64,000 bases of DNA, from contig OY759223.1 in NCBI GenBank assembly GCA_963662175.1, positions 13,122,249 through 13,186,248 on the forward strand, read 5' to 3'. Under the pieces are notes generated by a model, which was not told the origin of the DNA, did no database searches, and worked only from the letters and a program-made list of their open reading frames with translations. Origin of the DNA: Aradus depressus (taxonomy: Eukaryota; Arthropoda; Insecta; Hemiptera; Aradidae). The translations under genes and the position numbers were made by a program. The first letter of the stretch is position 1. Each line of letters opens with the position of its first letter. Positions 22,001 through 37,000 of this stretch are shown here, in pieces.

Positions 22001-25000
22001 AACTTAAGCACGCCGTCCTTCGGATGGGACGTTAAGCGATGGTCCCGAGCCTGTACGATGTCAGGTACTCGTTAAAGACCCCTATCCTAGATGAATAAAA
22101 ATTTAGGGTAGGCAAAATTTAGGACTCCCACAGTAGAGTCGGGCTCATGTCCACCAGAGTGACGAAAGAGCGCTCTGGTAGTAGGCGATATGACCTCATA
22201 GTTAAAGCCCGGGCATGTATGTCGATTCGTTACATCTGCAGAAAGTGGGATTTTGAGTTGAGCCTTCCTTAGATTCCGCTGAAAATTAGTAGGTGCTGTC
22301 TTTAGAGGGTTTTGAATTTATGTATCAATTTTGTATAATACATTGATTATAATGGCAGTTATTACAGTTATCGTGTTGAGCCTACTCTCTAATCTTCTCT
22401 TCCCTTTGGTAGATTTGGCTGAAAATTAATAGGTGTTGTCTTTAGAAGGCTTTGAATGTATTTATGAAATTTTACAAGGGAGGGCAGTTATTAGAGTTTT
22501 TGAGTTAAGCTCCTTCCTTTAGCCGATTTGGCTTTCGGTCGCCATCTTAGAAACGCCATGTTGAATTTCATCAAATGTTATCCGATCGAAGTGAAATTAA
22601 AAATTTAATAATATGCTTTCGGAGCGATATTATTATTAGTTATTAGAATTTTTTTAATGTTTTCTGCACAAAAATAATTTAAAAAAATACATAATCTATT
22701 CCAAAAACTTTTTCTAAATAATTACATTGGAATTTAAGTCCAAAAAAAGTTTATTACTTGATTAAGGTAAATTAAGAGTTTTACTGCCCATTTTGTTATC
22801 AATTATGATGCATTATAAATGTGTTCCTTCCGCAATAAATACAATACCATTCCATCTTTCAGTGACTATAATTTCAATTTTCGGATTTTTTTAATTTTGA
22901 ACTTGGATTATAATTTAAGTGGTTCATTTCAGTCGTAGATTTTGAGTTTTCACAGCAATTTTATGTTTTCCGACCCTCTCAAGCTGTGTTGAACACGGTA
23001 ACTCAGACCCAATTTCAGTCAAATCGGCCAAACGGTTTTGGAGGGAGAGCGAAAACTTAATTCGTTCTGGAGAAGTTCATTGCGGGTGACTCACCGACAA
23101 CTTCTTTTTTGGTTTTGGTCCTCTTGAGAGCAGGCTGTTAAATGGCAATTCCACTGTAGATCCTTCCATTGACGCCCCCCTATTTCAGTTTTATAACTTA
23201 TGTCCTCGGGGTCTTATCTTGACCCCCGTGTATATTTATTGGTCCGATTATTTTTGAAAATTTACGATCGTGTAACACAGACACTTTGGACCGATTCCAA
23301 AATTCAAGGATTCGAGTAAGGACAGTCTTGAGGACAGATCCTTTCAATTATCAAGTGACCATGGTAATAATTCTTTTCCTGTTTATGGAAAATTGTTTAA
23401 AAATAAATATAAAAAATCTACCTCTGCAACCCAACTTCTATTGATCTCTGTTTCCGCTGCCTTCGGTACTGTCTACTATTCTGCTACATATCGCCTACTG
23501 CCTGAGCTCTCTTTTGTCGCTCTCGTGATCATGAGCCCGACTCTTCTGTGACTCCTAAATGTTGCTTTCTCAGGTTTAATTCGAAGTATTTGACATCCCA
23601 CAAGCTTGGAACCACCATTTAGCGTACACTCCAAAGGACGGCGTGCTCAACAGCCTCGGCTGGGTTTGAACTCACTCTCCCTCCACCCTCCGTACATTAA
23701 AGTCGTATATTTGTATTGTGGTTTTTGTTTTCGTCCGATTGTAATAGATCACTTTAACCTGATACACTATTTAAAGTGATTTCAAAATTCTCCAACATAA
23801 AAAGGCCTTAAAAAAACGTTAAGTGCGCCATCCTTCGGACGTGCCGAGTCACAACACCTTAGGAATACCATTCGTTTCAAAATTTCCCTGATCCTTATTT
23901 CCTCATGCTATTCCTAGTATTAGTACAACCACAATTGCGTGATGTGCGTCAGACATTATGTTGAGTGACGTTATCAAAAATATGGTCCACTTTTTTCTAT
24001 CGAATATTGGAGGCTAAGTTATACTTTCTTTTTATTTTTTTGTTTTTTAGAGATGTTTTTCGGTGTCATTATCAATAATAACCTAATTTCCTTTTTTTAA
24101 ACCATTAATTTTTCTGATAAGAAAGATATTATGTTAACGATAAAATTTGTAATTAGTAGTTAGTTACGTTATTTCTAGATGGAATGTGTTGAAAATAGAA
24201 TATTGGTAACTTATTAAAATATTCTAAAAAATATATTGCAGAATTGACAATTGGTAGAATACTAAGTTATAATGACTCATGCTCGGGCTTTAACTACTAG
24301 GTCATATCGCCTACTACTAGAGTGCTCTTTCGTCACTATGGTAGATATGAGCCCGACACTTAGGTTCATTCCTAGGGAGGGGTCTTTAACGAGGGCCTGA
24401 CATCGCCTAATGTCCCATAGGACGGCGTGCTCAAAGTTTTGTTTTACCTCAAAGATAAAAAAAAAACGTTAAGGTCCGGAGCCTGTGATGTGTTAGGTAC
24501 TCATTGAGACCTAAATTCAACTTGTATCAAGCCCTCTGGTAATAGACGACATAACCTCGTAGTTAAAGCCCAGGGCATCAACTGTAGTTTTGTGTTCTTG
24601 AATATTATTTATTGAGTGAATATGTTTACAATTTCTTTGTTATATTAATATAAAGTTATTTATTGTTACGTAGTTCAAATGATAGACCCAAGGTCAGGTG
24701 CGTAGGCAGGAATTTGAGCAGGGGGGGGGGGGGGGCAACGTTAGGCTACGAGGATGGGGGTATAGACTCCAGGAGGCACAGCTCGCAGTTTCCGTGGTTA
24801 GCGTAGGTTTAGAAGATCCCCCTGAGGTAACCACTGACTGTAATACTTAAGTTGACTTTACATGAGGAGCAAAAATGCAAAGCGCAGTAGCAGCAAATGC
24901 ACACTGTGGTTTCTGTGCTTTTAGAATTAAATGACTCACATCCAATAGCGTGCATTTGCTGCTGCGCTTTGCATTTTACTGCGCATGTAAAATCAGCTTA

Positions 25001-28000
25001 AAGAATATAAAGTATAACATAAATGACGATTTTGAGAAGGAAATGAAATGATCGAATTCATGTATATTTAAATAAATTTAATATGACTTGTTTTGTACAT
25101 TTACATTTATGTAACAGCTGATTGCTGATTTAGGAATCAGACGCACGGGAAATTTTAAGATCCTATTGGTAACTTGCAAGCAATCCATTTTTAATAAAAA
25201 CTATTTTTTTAGTTTATTTAATATTTATCTTGGTTTTTTGCTCTGGTCAGGGGGGGGGGGGGGGCACGCTCCCCCTTCCCTGCCCCCCTGGCTACGCCCC
25301 TGCCCAAGATTAAAACGTTCGCTTAGACTTTGTATGTTAGATTACCGATGGCTCAGATAAGTTCGTGGATAATATGTATAACATTATATTATGATGATAA
25401 TCTTTTATTATATTTCTTATCTTACCATAAACTATTTCTGATTTTCCTTGTAATTAATTTTTTTAAATAAATGAATAAGACATGTCTGTGATTACAGCGA
25501 CTTCTCTGAGGAAAAGGTTTATTTTGGGTCTTAATAATAAATGTGTGAACATTTTTTAGCGGAGTGGCCCAAGTTCAATGCGACACCCTATTTTCATCCA
25601 TGTGGATATATATGTTGCCAATTACAAACATGAAACAAACACTTTTTTTTTTTAAAATAATAATACAATATATACAATATTGTATTAATATTAAAATATA
25701 ATACAATTAAAGTATTATACAATTAAAAACGAAACAGGACACTTCATAACGATCTTATGAGGCACACAGTACCCGACACAATACAAACTATTTTCATACG
25801 GTTTTTTAGAAAACTTTACACACATACAAACCCAGAAATACGTACTTTATCTACCACATAACCCCCCACGAAGGTTGAAAAGAAGATGGAACCGCGACTT
25901 ATTGCTTGCTACCTTGGACTCAAATTCGTTCTTAATATTGTTAACATCATTTTCCCTTACTTTCATCATCTCTCTTACCCATCCATCAAAATTGTCTTTC
26001 AATTCCTTTTTTTTATTTTTTTCTGTTCTTGTCCTAATAATTAAGATAAATTTTCGTCCCGAGGACCTACCCCTGGTTGGCCTTCCTCTCACATACCATT
26101 CACGCCAACATATCAATACCTTAATAACTGCCGATGTAATGAATGTATCGATTATGTATATCAAATATTGAGTTTTAGACCAAACAATCAATCGTCTACG
26201 GAGAGAAAAAACGTAATTGATTAATTCAGGCTGGGGAAGTACATAGTGGATTTTATAATGAGAGCGAGTGAGTCGTTGTGAGTATTAAAATAGAATCCCA
26301 AAGTGTCCATCTGAACAATTAGTCAGGGCCTGATGGGGGGTTCGGGGCTTTAGTGTAACGTTGTTGATAGCTTCAACGAACCAACGTCATAGTTCCGTGT
26401 TCTTTCTTCACACTGTCAACAGATAGACTCAAGATTGTCCATCTTTGGTTACCAATACTCTTCAGATAATAGATGCAATCAGTTATCTCATTATGGCAAA
26501 AAAATTGCACCGTTTGTGTATTGTCTGAGACGTCACATCGTCCAAGGGAACACACGAACGCATAATTTACTTTGTCATTATCATTTGGCATTTAGGAGTA
26601 TTTTACTCTAGAATTTTCCCACTTTTTTCGTTGCAACTTCTATATAAAAAATAAAAAAACTGTGAGAAACTTTAAAAACTTTAATAAAAATCTTCTTGAA
26701 AAAGACAAACTATGTATAGAATCTCCAGTATTCGTCAAACGGTTCTGTACCGCACAAATTTTGCTTGATTTTCGGTCTCTTCCGCTTCTGTGTAGAATTC
26801 TTTTTAAATTCAAAATTCTTGAACACGTTTTTACTTTTCCAGTTAAACAAAGTAGGTAAGTTATGTAACCGATCAGAAAATAGAATGACTATATCGACAC
26901 AACATTTTATATGTGAATCGAGAATAAGGACGATACCTATTGATTAAAACGATCGATTGGTGTTAGAAAGAGAGTGAAAAATTATTTTTTTCCTTCGTAC
27001 TGGGGTTGTACATTGTGGTTTTTTTGCCGAAAAACACAAGTTGACAAAGCTTTCGAAGTATTTACGAACTTCAAAAAGGCTCCATATTCTCGTAAATACA
27101 CAGCCTCCTAGAGCAGCAGATAATCTTGTAGATTCTGTAATGAATGAGGTATATATATATATATACAATAATTTGAACTCATTTTTGGCCATCTTGGAGA
27201 ATTGTTACGAGTTCCCTTTGGTACCTTAGATGCTCTGAACGATTTCTTTAGCAGTCGAGGCCGCCATTCATCCAACCATTTAGGTACTTTGCGAGAATCA
27301 GTTTTATATAATTTGGTTTGAGACAAATTAAACGGATCGTTATACCTGAATGTACAAAAAAAATGAAATAAAAAAAAAAGTTGGCAAGAGTTGACCTATA
27401 GCTTTAGACCAGTTAGTGAAGTGATGTCACGTCTTCTCAAGGTTTCGGCCCGTCCAGCCGGTTTGTCTCCGTAGGTTCATCACACTCACTTTATTTCTTC
27501 CTTTTCAGGATTCAAATTTGACAAAATTTCACTACAACTCTGTCACTATAAGAAGGCAGCTTTCGTTTGAGACAGAAAATGTAGCGAATCACCGGCAATG
27601 CGCGAATAAATGAACTAGTTTGCCATTTTGTTTAAAAATCAATTAGGTGTCTCAGGGACTTCTGAATCAACTAAATTTTCTCGACTTTTTTTTGCTTGTA
27701 TTCTGGATTGTTCTTGCGTCATATTTGTCGTGTTCCAAATCTGCGCAGTGAGTAGAGTAATGGGAATGATTTAAGTTGATCGGTTTATGAATAATGAATC
27801 TGGTTTCCTAAGAACTCGCTGATTACCCCATGTTTGGTCCGTTCGAAATGTCTATCATCGCCACCTCAGTGGGTTTCCGGGTGGGGTCTCTTCGGTAGAA
27901 CTGATTTATTCCTGACGTTGGTAATTTTACTTGGAAATGTGAGCTCTCCCCTTTGTGATGTCCGGTCCGTTCGGTGGGTTGACGTAAGTCGTAACTTTCT

Positions 28001-31000
28001 AAGCAATGAGTAGCATTATCATTATTCTAACTGACTGAGCATTATCATTATTCTAACTGACTGGCCATCCTTACTCACCATTATTCTGACTAACCATCGT
28101 AGCGCACCACTATTCTGACCATCATAACTCACCACTATTCTAACTTACCACCCACTTGCCACCCATATAAATAAACACTTTCGACTCTAGTGTTGTTATT
28201 CTCAATGAAATGCCTGTAATTCTTGATTTAGTGTTATCAAAATGTGGATGATCTCTTACGTCTACGTTAGATTATCCCACAATTTTTATGACTCATTTGG
28301 GTCGAGTGGTATTTTTTTTATTGGTTTATTTACTAGCGATTAGAAGTATTTGTGGCTTTCTTCAATGACGAGAAATATTGTCCTTAAATCTCTTTAAAAC
28401 GTATATAATTTTGATCTACTTGTAACTGATAATAAATATAAACTCAATATGTGACAATAAAAAAAAAGCATTATAAAACTCTGAAGGACCCGAATTCCAT
28501 TATTTTTTTGGAAATATAAAGTTGATATATCAATTAAAAATCAAAGAACGGTTTAAATAAATATTAAAAATGTTTGAATTGAAACATGGTTGTTGAACTC
28601 CATGGGATAAGCGTTTTGCTGATTCCATCACTTTCTCCTGTTTGCTTGTTTGCATTTCTGTTTCTGTTTGGGCTGGGTGTGCACGTTTTTGCATTATTTG
28701 TTCTTGCGAAGCTCCAGGGATACTATACTGTCCGAGTTATGTCTTATTGGGTGAGTGTACATCATTAAACTTATAATTAAATTTATAAGAGCTAACACAA
28801 CTTAAATTTTCGATTTGGTTCGCTCCAGATAATGTAAGCAATATTTTTTCCCTTTATTTCTCTCATACAGACAGTGATATACAATGTCAATCTTGTAGGG
28901 TTCCACAGACCAAACAACTAGACGAAACCCTTATAACGAATGTACAATGTCCGTCTCTCTAAGTTACTGATATTTTGTTCACAGCCTGAAAACCAATAGT
29001 TTTTATATCAAAAATATTAATTCTCTCATGTTTGAAGAGTTTTGTAGGCCGTAAATGATTTTTGTGATGCCGCGCGCCGCGAACTTTTCTTTTTTGTTGG
29101 TCACTTGCTCTCTTTATATGCAGCTAATTTTTAGTACTTATTTTTCAGTACTAATTTAGTACTTATTTTCAGTGCTAATCCCAATCCTACACCTACACGA
29201 ATAGGAAAAAAACTAATTTTCTGATGTTAACATTGACTTTGAAGAGATGACCCCGCTTGATAATTTATTATGATCAATTTTACCTTAAAAGGTTTCAGAC
29301 ACTTTTTTTTAACCTTCGCTATTCGTCATTGTCTTTCTTTATATATATATTTTTTTATATTTATTATTTTATTCATCTTTATTCTTTTGACCTAGGTAAA
29401 TTATACGAAAAAGGCCTTCAAAGTTATTGAATAAAAACCTAGAATTGTATTATTATTCTTTATTCAGGTTCCATTAAGGTCACTTTTTAATTTTTATTTT
29501 TTATAATATTCTTTTTAGTAGAAAATAAAATAAAATTCAAACCGGTTATTTGTTTGTCAGGGCAGACGGCAAGGCTCCTCGCTTAGTACCTATATCATAT
29601 CATTATAAATTAAGGAAATAATAAATTAGCCTACTTTCCATGACTACAGAAAAACATATAAGCATAATTTAATAGAGTGTTGTTACTTTACTCTCTAAAA
29701 TTTAATTAAAAAATAATACAATATTTATATTTAGGGTGCTCGTGGTATTTCATGTTTAGATATGACGTCTAGCCAATTTTCTTACGTTAAGAATGTTGTT
29801 TTAGGGACCTGCGTCAGGTTATTCTAATACGCATTAAGATAAGAAAAAAAACTCATAACATATAAACAAACGAATAGATTTATGACAGAGAAACTTCGTA
29901 CAAATATGGATGAGGTGTATATAAAATAATTATTTAAAAACGTTTCGAACCCGCGATCTTGAGCGGGTCAGCTAAACTAAATTTAACTGTTCCAAAAAAA
30001 TATTTTTTTTCTGAAACATTTATAAATTTGTTTGTATTATAGTAGACAATAAAGTTGTTTAAATAGATTAGTTTAAGTATATTAAATGCGACACAGATCG
30101 CTGCTAACTTTTGTATTTCCAGTTAAAATGGTACATAATTCATTTGACATTTTTTATGTACATAATTAGCCAAGAGACATAAATAAGTGATAAATATTTT
30201 TAAAACACTTGTACAAATCATTGGAATGACCTTTACATTCCTTTCGAAATAGACTCTAATAAAATTCAAATAGTTTTCTGTACGAGTACAAGTAGTAAGT
30301 ATACGAGTATTTGTTAAGAAGGTATTGCATTCCTTCCCATGCAACTCACGTAATCACAAATCATCGGAAAAATTAGCTACTGTCAAATTATTGTAATAAT
30401 AAAATCTTAAGTAAATCATTTATAAAAACACAATTTGGAGCATTTCTGCGCAGAATCTTTTTTTATATGGAAATTTAGTTAGCTCTATTAGACTCGTATT
30501 GTTTGTAAATCAATGTATTTGACTGTTATTTGATCTATTGACTTCAGTGTTGTGTTTAACTGTTGTATTTGACTCTCTCTAGCTTCATTAGTCTAGAGAC
30601 TAAACTAGTGTTTTTAGACGAATATATTTGACACTGATCTATTGGTTTTTTTGTTGTTTATAAACTGATGTATTTGACTCTTTAGCTTCATTAGTCTCTA
30701 GTTTGCTTTTAGATAGATATATTTGACTGTTCGTTAGAGCTGTATGTATTTGATTTATCACCTTGCCCATACCGTACATAACTTCTCAATGTGTCTCACG
30801 TTGTCTTGATCAGTTCCATGCATGTCGCTACCCCAAGGCCCTTCTACTCACGTTCCAGTCAATGTTATACATCAAAATATTATTAATGATCAAAAATGTT
30901 TTGTCATTTTTTCATTTTGTTTTCAGCTCGATTTTTTTTTTCACAATTACAATTGTATTTCTGTCCATATATTAGTGAAAATATTTAGTGATCTAGCGTA

Positions 31001-34000
31001 TAGTCTTAGTATCTATTTTAATAAAACCGGCCGAGGCTATTAGATTTTTTTTATCTGGGAGGTAAAAATACTTTGAGCACGCCGTCCTTCGGATGCGGCG
31101 TTAAACTATGGTCCCGAGCCTGTACGATGTCACGTACTCGTTAAAGACTCCCTACACTAGGTGAATAAACCTGGATAGGCAAAATTTAGGTCTACCATTG
31201 TTGAGTCGGGCTTATGTCCATCAGAGCGACAAAAAAGCACACTGGTTGTAGGCGATGTTACCTCGCAGTTTAAGCCCGGGCATGAGTCCATAATAACTAA
31301 CTCTGCTTTAAGACAATATTTATTACACCAGGAAGCAGTTGGGTTTGGTAAAACTAAGGTTCGGCCGCCACTCCTTCACGTTCCACTCTATTGTTCATAG
31401 CTTGTTATAAGAAGGTTTTTGCTGCCCATTTCCGAATATATTTTTGCGACTATGTTGGTATAGTGCAAAAACTAATAAAAACAAAGTATTAGTTTATATT
31501 GTCAAATTTCACAAAACTTCGTCAGCACAAAGTTCAACAGTAACAACACAGATCGCAAAAATATAATCGGATAAAGACAACAAAACAGGCTATGAAATCG
31601 CTCGATTGATTCCGAGGGAGAGCGAATATTTGGTTCATTAATTCGCACTGGGGAAGTACATTCACCGACGATGATGATTTCCCAAAGAGCTCGGTGTTAG
31701 ATAAAGCTTATAATTATCAGGTTATCAAACTTGTTTATATCTTCACTAAACAAACCGACGGAAGTGTCAACATTTTATTCTTCCGGATATACGATAAGAT
31801 TTGTATATGATATCTGATTTGTTCTTTTCATATCATGTATCTAACTGAAAGAATAAATTGTTGACCCCCCACGGTCCTTTTACTGAAACAGTACAGGTTG
31901 TCTTGTTATTGTATTATTTGTAACGAAAGCGAAAACCTAATTCACTTTCGCGAAATGGCTTGGAGAACAGGGAATTTGTACATTGACCGAAGAATGTACA
32001 CAATAGCCGCTCTACTATACAATAATGAATAGAAATGAATCTATAGAAACGACATGGAATTTATAATATAGTCACATATTATGTGATTATTGTATAGTAT
32101 ATATTATATATTTAGAATGAAGTATAGATGGAACCTGTTTGATATTTCATCAGTAGATAGGAAAAAACGTTTTTCATTTTTTTACGCAAATTTTTAAAAT
32201 TTAGTGTTTCTTACAAATCAGAAAAAGAAAAAAAAAAATGAAATCTCCAACAATCAGTGAAGACGTGTCAGTGCAAAATTGATTAGTATAACATTTTTTT
32301 TTTTTTTTTAATATATCTGTATTCAAATCTTCTTTCATATATACAAATAAGAATTTGAGGAGGGCGCCCTTGGACATGTTAATGTAAATGAGTCTTTTGT
32401 GTCGTCATATGTTTACAATCATTGAGCCGAGCTACTGGGCAAAAGGACGTAAGTCGGAAGTGTCACGTCATTGTCGGAAGTGGACCGACTTATGTTTATT
32501 TAGTGTACAACATAGTCCTTCATCCCACTCTCAAAAGGAAGTTGAACTTTTTTTTCTTCTTCTTAAAACATGTCATTCTCTCCTGTACAAACAGAATTTT
32601 AGACGTCCATTAACTTTTTCGCAATTCACTTGAGTCATTTTAATAGATTTGTTTGTGACAAAAAAATTCCGTAGTTTTTTCCTAGCAACTATAAACAATT
32701 TAACAATTACATTCAATGAGTCTATTTTTTTTTTTGTATTTTTCCAAAAAAGCTCGTTTATTCTGTAGTTATTAATTTTAAGCAGGACTGTTAAATCACT
32801 ACCTAACAGTACCTAATTAACCATAACGATTAATTACGATAATACGATGGTTATTAACTTTTTAATATCACCACGGAATATGATTCACGGATAATACCGA
32901 ATTGTATATTATATCTTCATTATTTTTTATAATATGGTTTCTATATTTTATTAGAATTTCTATATTTTCATTGGATTTCTACATTTTAATTGAATTTAAT
33001 GGTAATTATATCTCTTGGTTTATACAAGGAGATTGCACTGAATCCATAGAATAAAATAATGTATTCTTTCTGACAAAAACTGAAATCTGTTTTGGATTTG
33101 CAGTATATTTCCATAAAAGCCTAGAAGAGTTAAAATTTCCATTTTAGAAGAAAGAACAAAAACTGGAATGACTAATTACAAAATAGCAAAAATGTATGTT
33201 TTTTTCCTTGTAATACAATAGGTCATTTTGCAGTATTGGCAGTAAGAAAAGGATGACTTTTTCAAAAGTTACTTCGAAACCTTGTCAATAATATGTCAAG
33301 GCTCTCTAAGTATTGTCATCAGTTGATATTAATTGATAAAATATAATAACATTAATTTACATTGAACTGTGACATAATAGGATATCGCGGATGCTTCTTG
33401 CTATGTTTCTTTTTTTTATGCGGAATCTCCGAGTTTTCAGGGCATGTTTTCCGCCATTGATCGCAATTGCCATGTTGCAAAAAATCCGCTTGTAATCTAT
33501 ATATTTTACCGTTTTCATTTCACGTATGCGACCTTTGACTTTATCGGGAAAAATGTTTTGAAGATGAACCTTTTGTGGGTCGTCCTGAGTTGTCTGTGAG
33601 CGGGTCCGAAGGGTACTCTAGATTGACGTCAATACAGACCTTGGATCTGTCGAAACCAGGTCGGAAGCCAGCAGATGTTCTATGGCAGAGGGATCAGAGT
33701 TCCCTCCAACTCAACTTGTCTTGTATGCGAACAGACTTGAGGGTCTCCAACCTTTTTCAAATGTATATTCCTTAACTCATATTGGCGAGGAGCCATTTCT
33801 TTCAAAATAAATGTGAGGTTGTTATTAGTTATTGTACCTGACGTCATACAGATTCAGAATTATGGCTCAACGTCCCATTCGAAGGACGGTGTGCTCAATG
33901 TCTTTTCACCACCCTGTAAAAAAACAGAAGTGCCTCGGCTGGGTTTCATAGTCGCGATCTTGAGCTCAATAAGCAAGCACGCCACCACTGAGCTACCGAG

Positions 34001-37000
34001 GTTGTGCTTTGCGTTAGATTCCTTAGATGAGGTTACTATATTTTAAAATATACATCTACTTATAGTTTTTTTTTTTAGGAAATTGTATTCAAATTATTAT
34101 TTTTTTTTTCATATCAAAATAGTTTAGTTCGTAGAAAGGAAAAAAAAATTTTAGAGAGTGAAAAAAGAAATCTGTTTCTATAACCTCTGTGGTATGATCG
34201 ATAGCCCGCCTTTTTTTACCAAACTTTCTTTTAAAAATGAATCTTTATGAAAAGTATTTCGTTCTATTCGAAAAAAAACAAAGTTATAGCATCTCTTCTG
34301 CGCATGCACCGATTTTTTTCGAAAACTATAAGGCTCTTGCTATTTACATATCAAATATCCTACCGGAAATTAATATCGATCCACGTAGTTGCTTGACCGG
34401 TATCGTACTCCGGGGGCAGACTTTATTTGCATTCCGGGGATCTCAAGAAGTGAAAATATTACATAATTATAAGTGAATTTTGACCTAAATTAGTACCATT
34501 ATGGAGTTAGAAAGGTAAGGAGAAGTAAAAACAAACTGGGATATTTGGTAATACATATTCTGTAACTGTGAGGGCGCCGGTAGCTCAGAGCCTGTACGAC
34601 GTCAGGTATAGTAGAACCCCTCTTAACCGGTCTGGTCGGGACCGAGACCATGGCCGGTTAATCCGAGGTTCCCGTGAAAAATCTATTTTCGTTCAAAAAG
34701 AACTTATTTAATCAGGTATCATGAATAAACAAGCATATAAGACGTTATTGCAACAATTATATTGTACATTATGTACATACAGACATAAGGAACATAAAGG
34801 TTTTATGAAAGACAAGCCTCTCCATTTTCCTTCATCTCGTCCAATGCCGTTGAATCTTGTTGCTGCTCAACATATTGCAAAATGAGGGCGTCGGTAGCTC
34901 AGTGGAATGCGTGCTTGCCTTCTGAGCTCAAGAACGTGGGTTCGAAACCCGATGGAGGCCCTTAGTTTGTTTTATCTGGGAGGTAAAATAAACTTAGGCA
35001 CGCCGTTCTTCGGATGGGACGTTAAGCTGGTCCCGAGCCTGTACGATGTCAGGTACTCGTTAAAGTCCTACCCTAGGAGAATGAAAATTTAGGGTAGCAA
35101 CATTTAGGACTCCTATAGCAAAGTCGGGCTTATGTCCACCACAGTTACGAAAGAGCGCTCTGGTAGTAGGTGATATGACCTCGTAGTTAAAGCCTGGGAA
35201 TGAGTCATTAAACGTAACATATCGCAATAAAATTTCTGCAGCTTTTTTGCTTCTTCGTACCTATTTTTTGCAAGACCTCCACGTCTACATTTTCGCCATC
35301 GTCTTCCCATTCGCAGTCATCTTTACTGGCGATACCGATTATTTCCTCGTTCGTAAAAAAATAGTTTTCGAGTCTTTCGTCACTGCCTCCCCCTCCCCCA
35401 TTCTACACAAACACTTTGCACACCTAAACGTCGCGTCACTCCGTTTTATTTTCCATTCCAGGAAAGGCCCGTCAAACAATCAATGTTTGAGTCACTTGCC
35501 AGCTATTATACGCTGAGAGGAAAAAAAAACTCTGTTCCATGGGATAGGCCGGTTAAGAGGGGTTCTACTATACTTGTTAAAGACCCACACCCTAGGTGAA
35601 TAGGACTCCCACAGTAACTAGTCGGATGGTCCCTAGTCTGTACTATGTCAGGTATATCTATCAGATTTCAAAGTTCATTCTACATTCCCGCTTGAAAGCG
35701 TCTAGGGAATTGATTCAAATTTTAAAAAAAGAAGTATTTTTTGAAGCCAGGCGATAGGTGTTCGGCAAGAAGTTGGCCGAAGCATTGAAACAAGTAAACA
35801 GTAAAACAGAACATGTCTCGACTTTAAAGAGAAGTGTCAGTTTCCTCCTGGACTCTGGTTTAATATTCCGAGTGGTGTCATAGTACGGAGGACCTTCAGC
35901 TCCTACTTCCTTCCAGATGTCAACACTAGCCTTTTATATTTCTTCAAGAATGGAACCACTCGGTATTTTTTTTTTTGTTTTCAATCCTAAAAACAGGAGC
36001 CTGACGTTTTGAACACGTGCATTGTGTCAGGAGAGTCTATCTGCGCATGCTCGTAAAAAACTTATGTTCAGTCGGGACTCATAGGGGTGGAATGGTGAAC
36101 ATCTGGCAAGCAGCTATTTAAAAATAGTTGAATAACAACAAATGTAAAGTATTTTTACAAATAGCTATAAATATAATTGGTCATTTTATTCTAAATAAAT
36201 AAATACTAGTTGTATCCGGCGTAATGTTTGCTATCAGCGTCATATCTGAAAGTTAGTTATTGTGACTAATGCCTAGGCTTTAACTACGAAACTACGAGGT
36301 CATATCGCCTACTACCAGAGCGCTCTTTCCTCGCCCTGGTGGACATTAGCCCGACTCTTCAGTAGGAATATTATATTCTGGTTAGGTTAGGTTTTATGAC
36401 TCATACCCGGGCTTTAACTACGAGGTCATATCGCCTACTACCAGAGCGCTCTCTCGTCACTCTGGTGGACATGAGCCCGACTCTACTGTGGGAGTCCTAA
36501 ATTTTGCCTACCCTAGATTTTTATTCACCTAGGGTAGGGGTCTTTAACGAGTAACTGACATCGTAGAGGCTCGGGACCATCGCTTAACGTCCCATCCGAA
36601 GGACGGCGTGCTTAAGTTTATTTTACCTCCCAGATAAAATAAACTAAGGGCCTCGGTCGGGTTACGAACCCACGTTCTTGAGCTCAGAAGTCAAGCACGC
36701 ATACCACTGAGCTACCGGCGCCCTCTATTATATTCTGTCTAACCAGTTTAGTTATTTTTTACCGGCACCCTTTATTTAAATTATATCTAAAAGACAACGA
36801 TCCCAACGCTGTTCATCCAGTGGTAATAAATGAGGGCGCCTGGACTGAGCTAAAGATCTCATGTTTATAACTCACCCGAGTCCCTTATCCGGGAGGTAAA
36901 AACGTTGAGCACGCTGTCCTTCGGATGGGGCGCTAAGCGATGGTCGAGAGTCTGTGCCCATGTCAGGTACTCGTTAAAGACCCATACCTTAGGTAACTTG

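Noticed and set aside
27108..27326. 72-codon minus frame with '[14 protein letters not shown]'
   Set aside because: It has an interesting composition, but no family is recognised and no splice or start context exists. It ends in an (AT)n-derived tail.
33575..33775. GC-richer 66-codon plus frame in the IP3K intron
   Set aside because: No domain, no convincing acceptor or donor, and its phase to neighbouring exons cannot be fixed.
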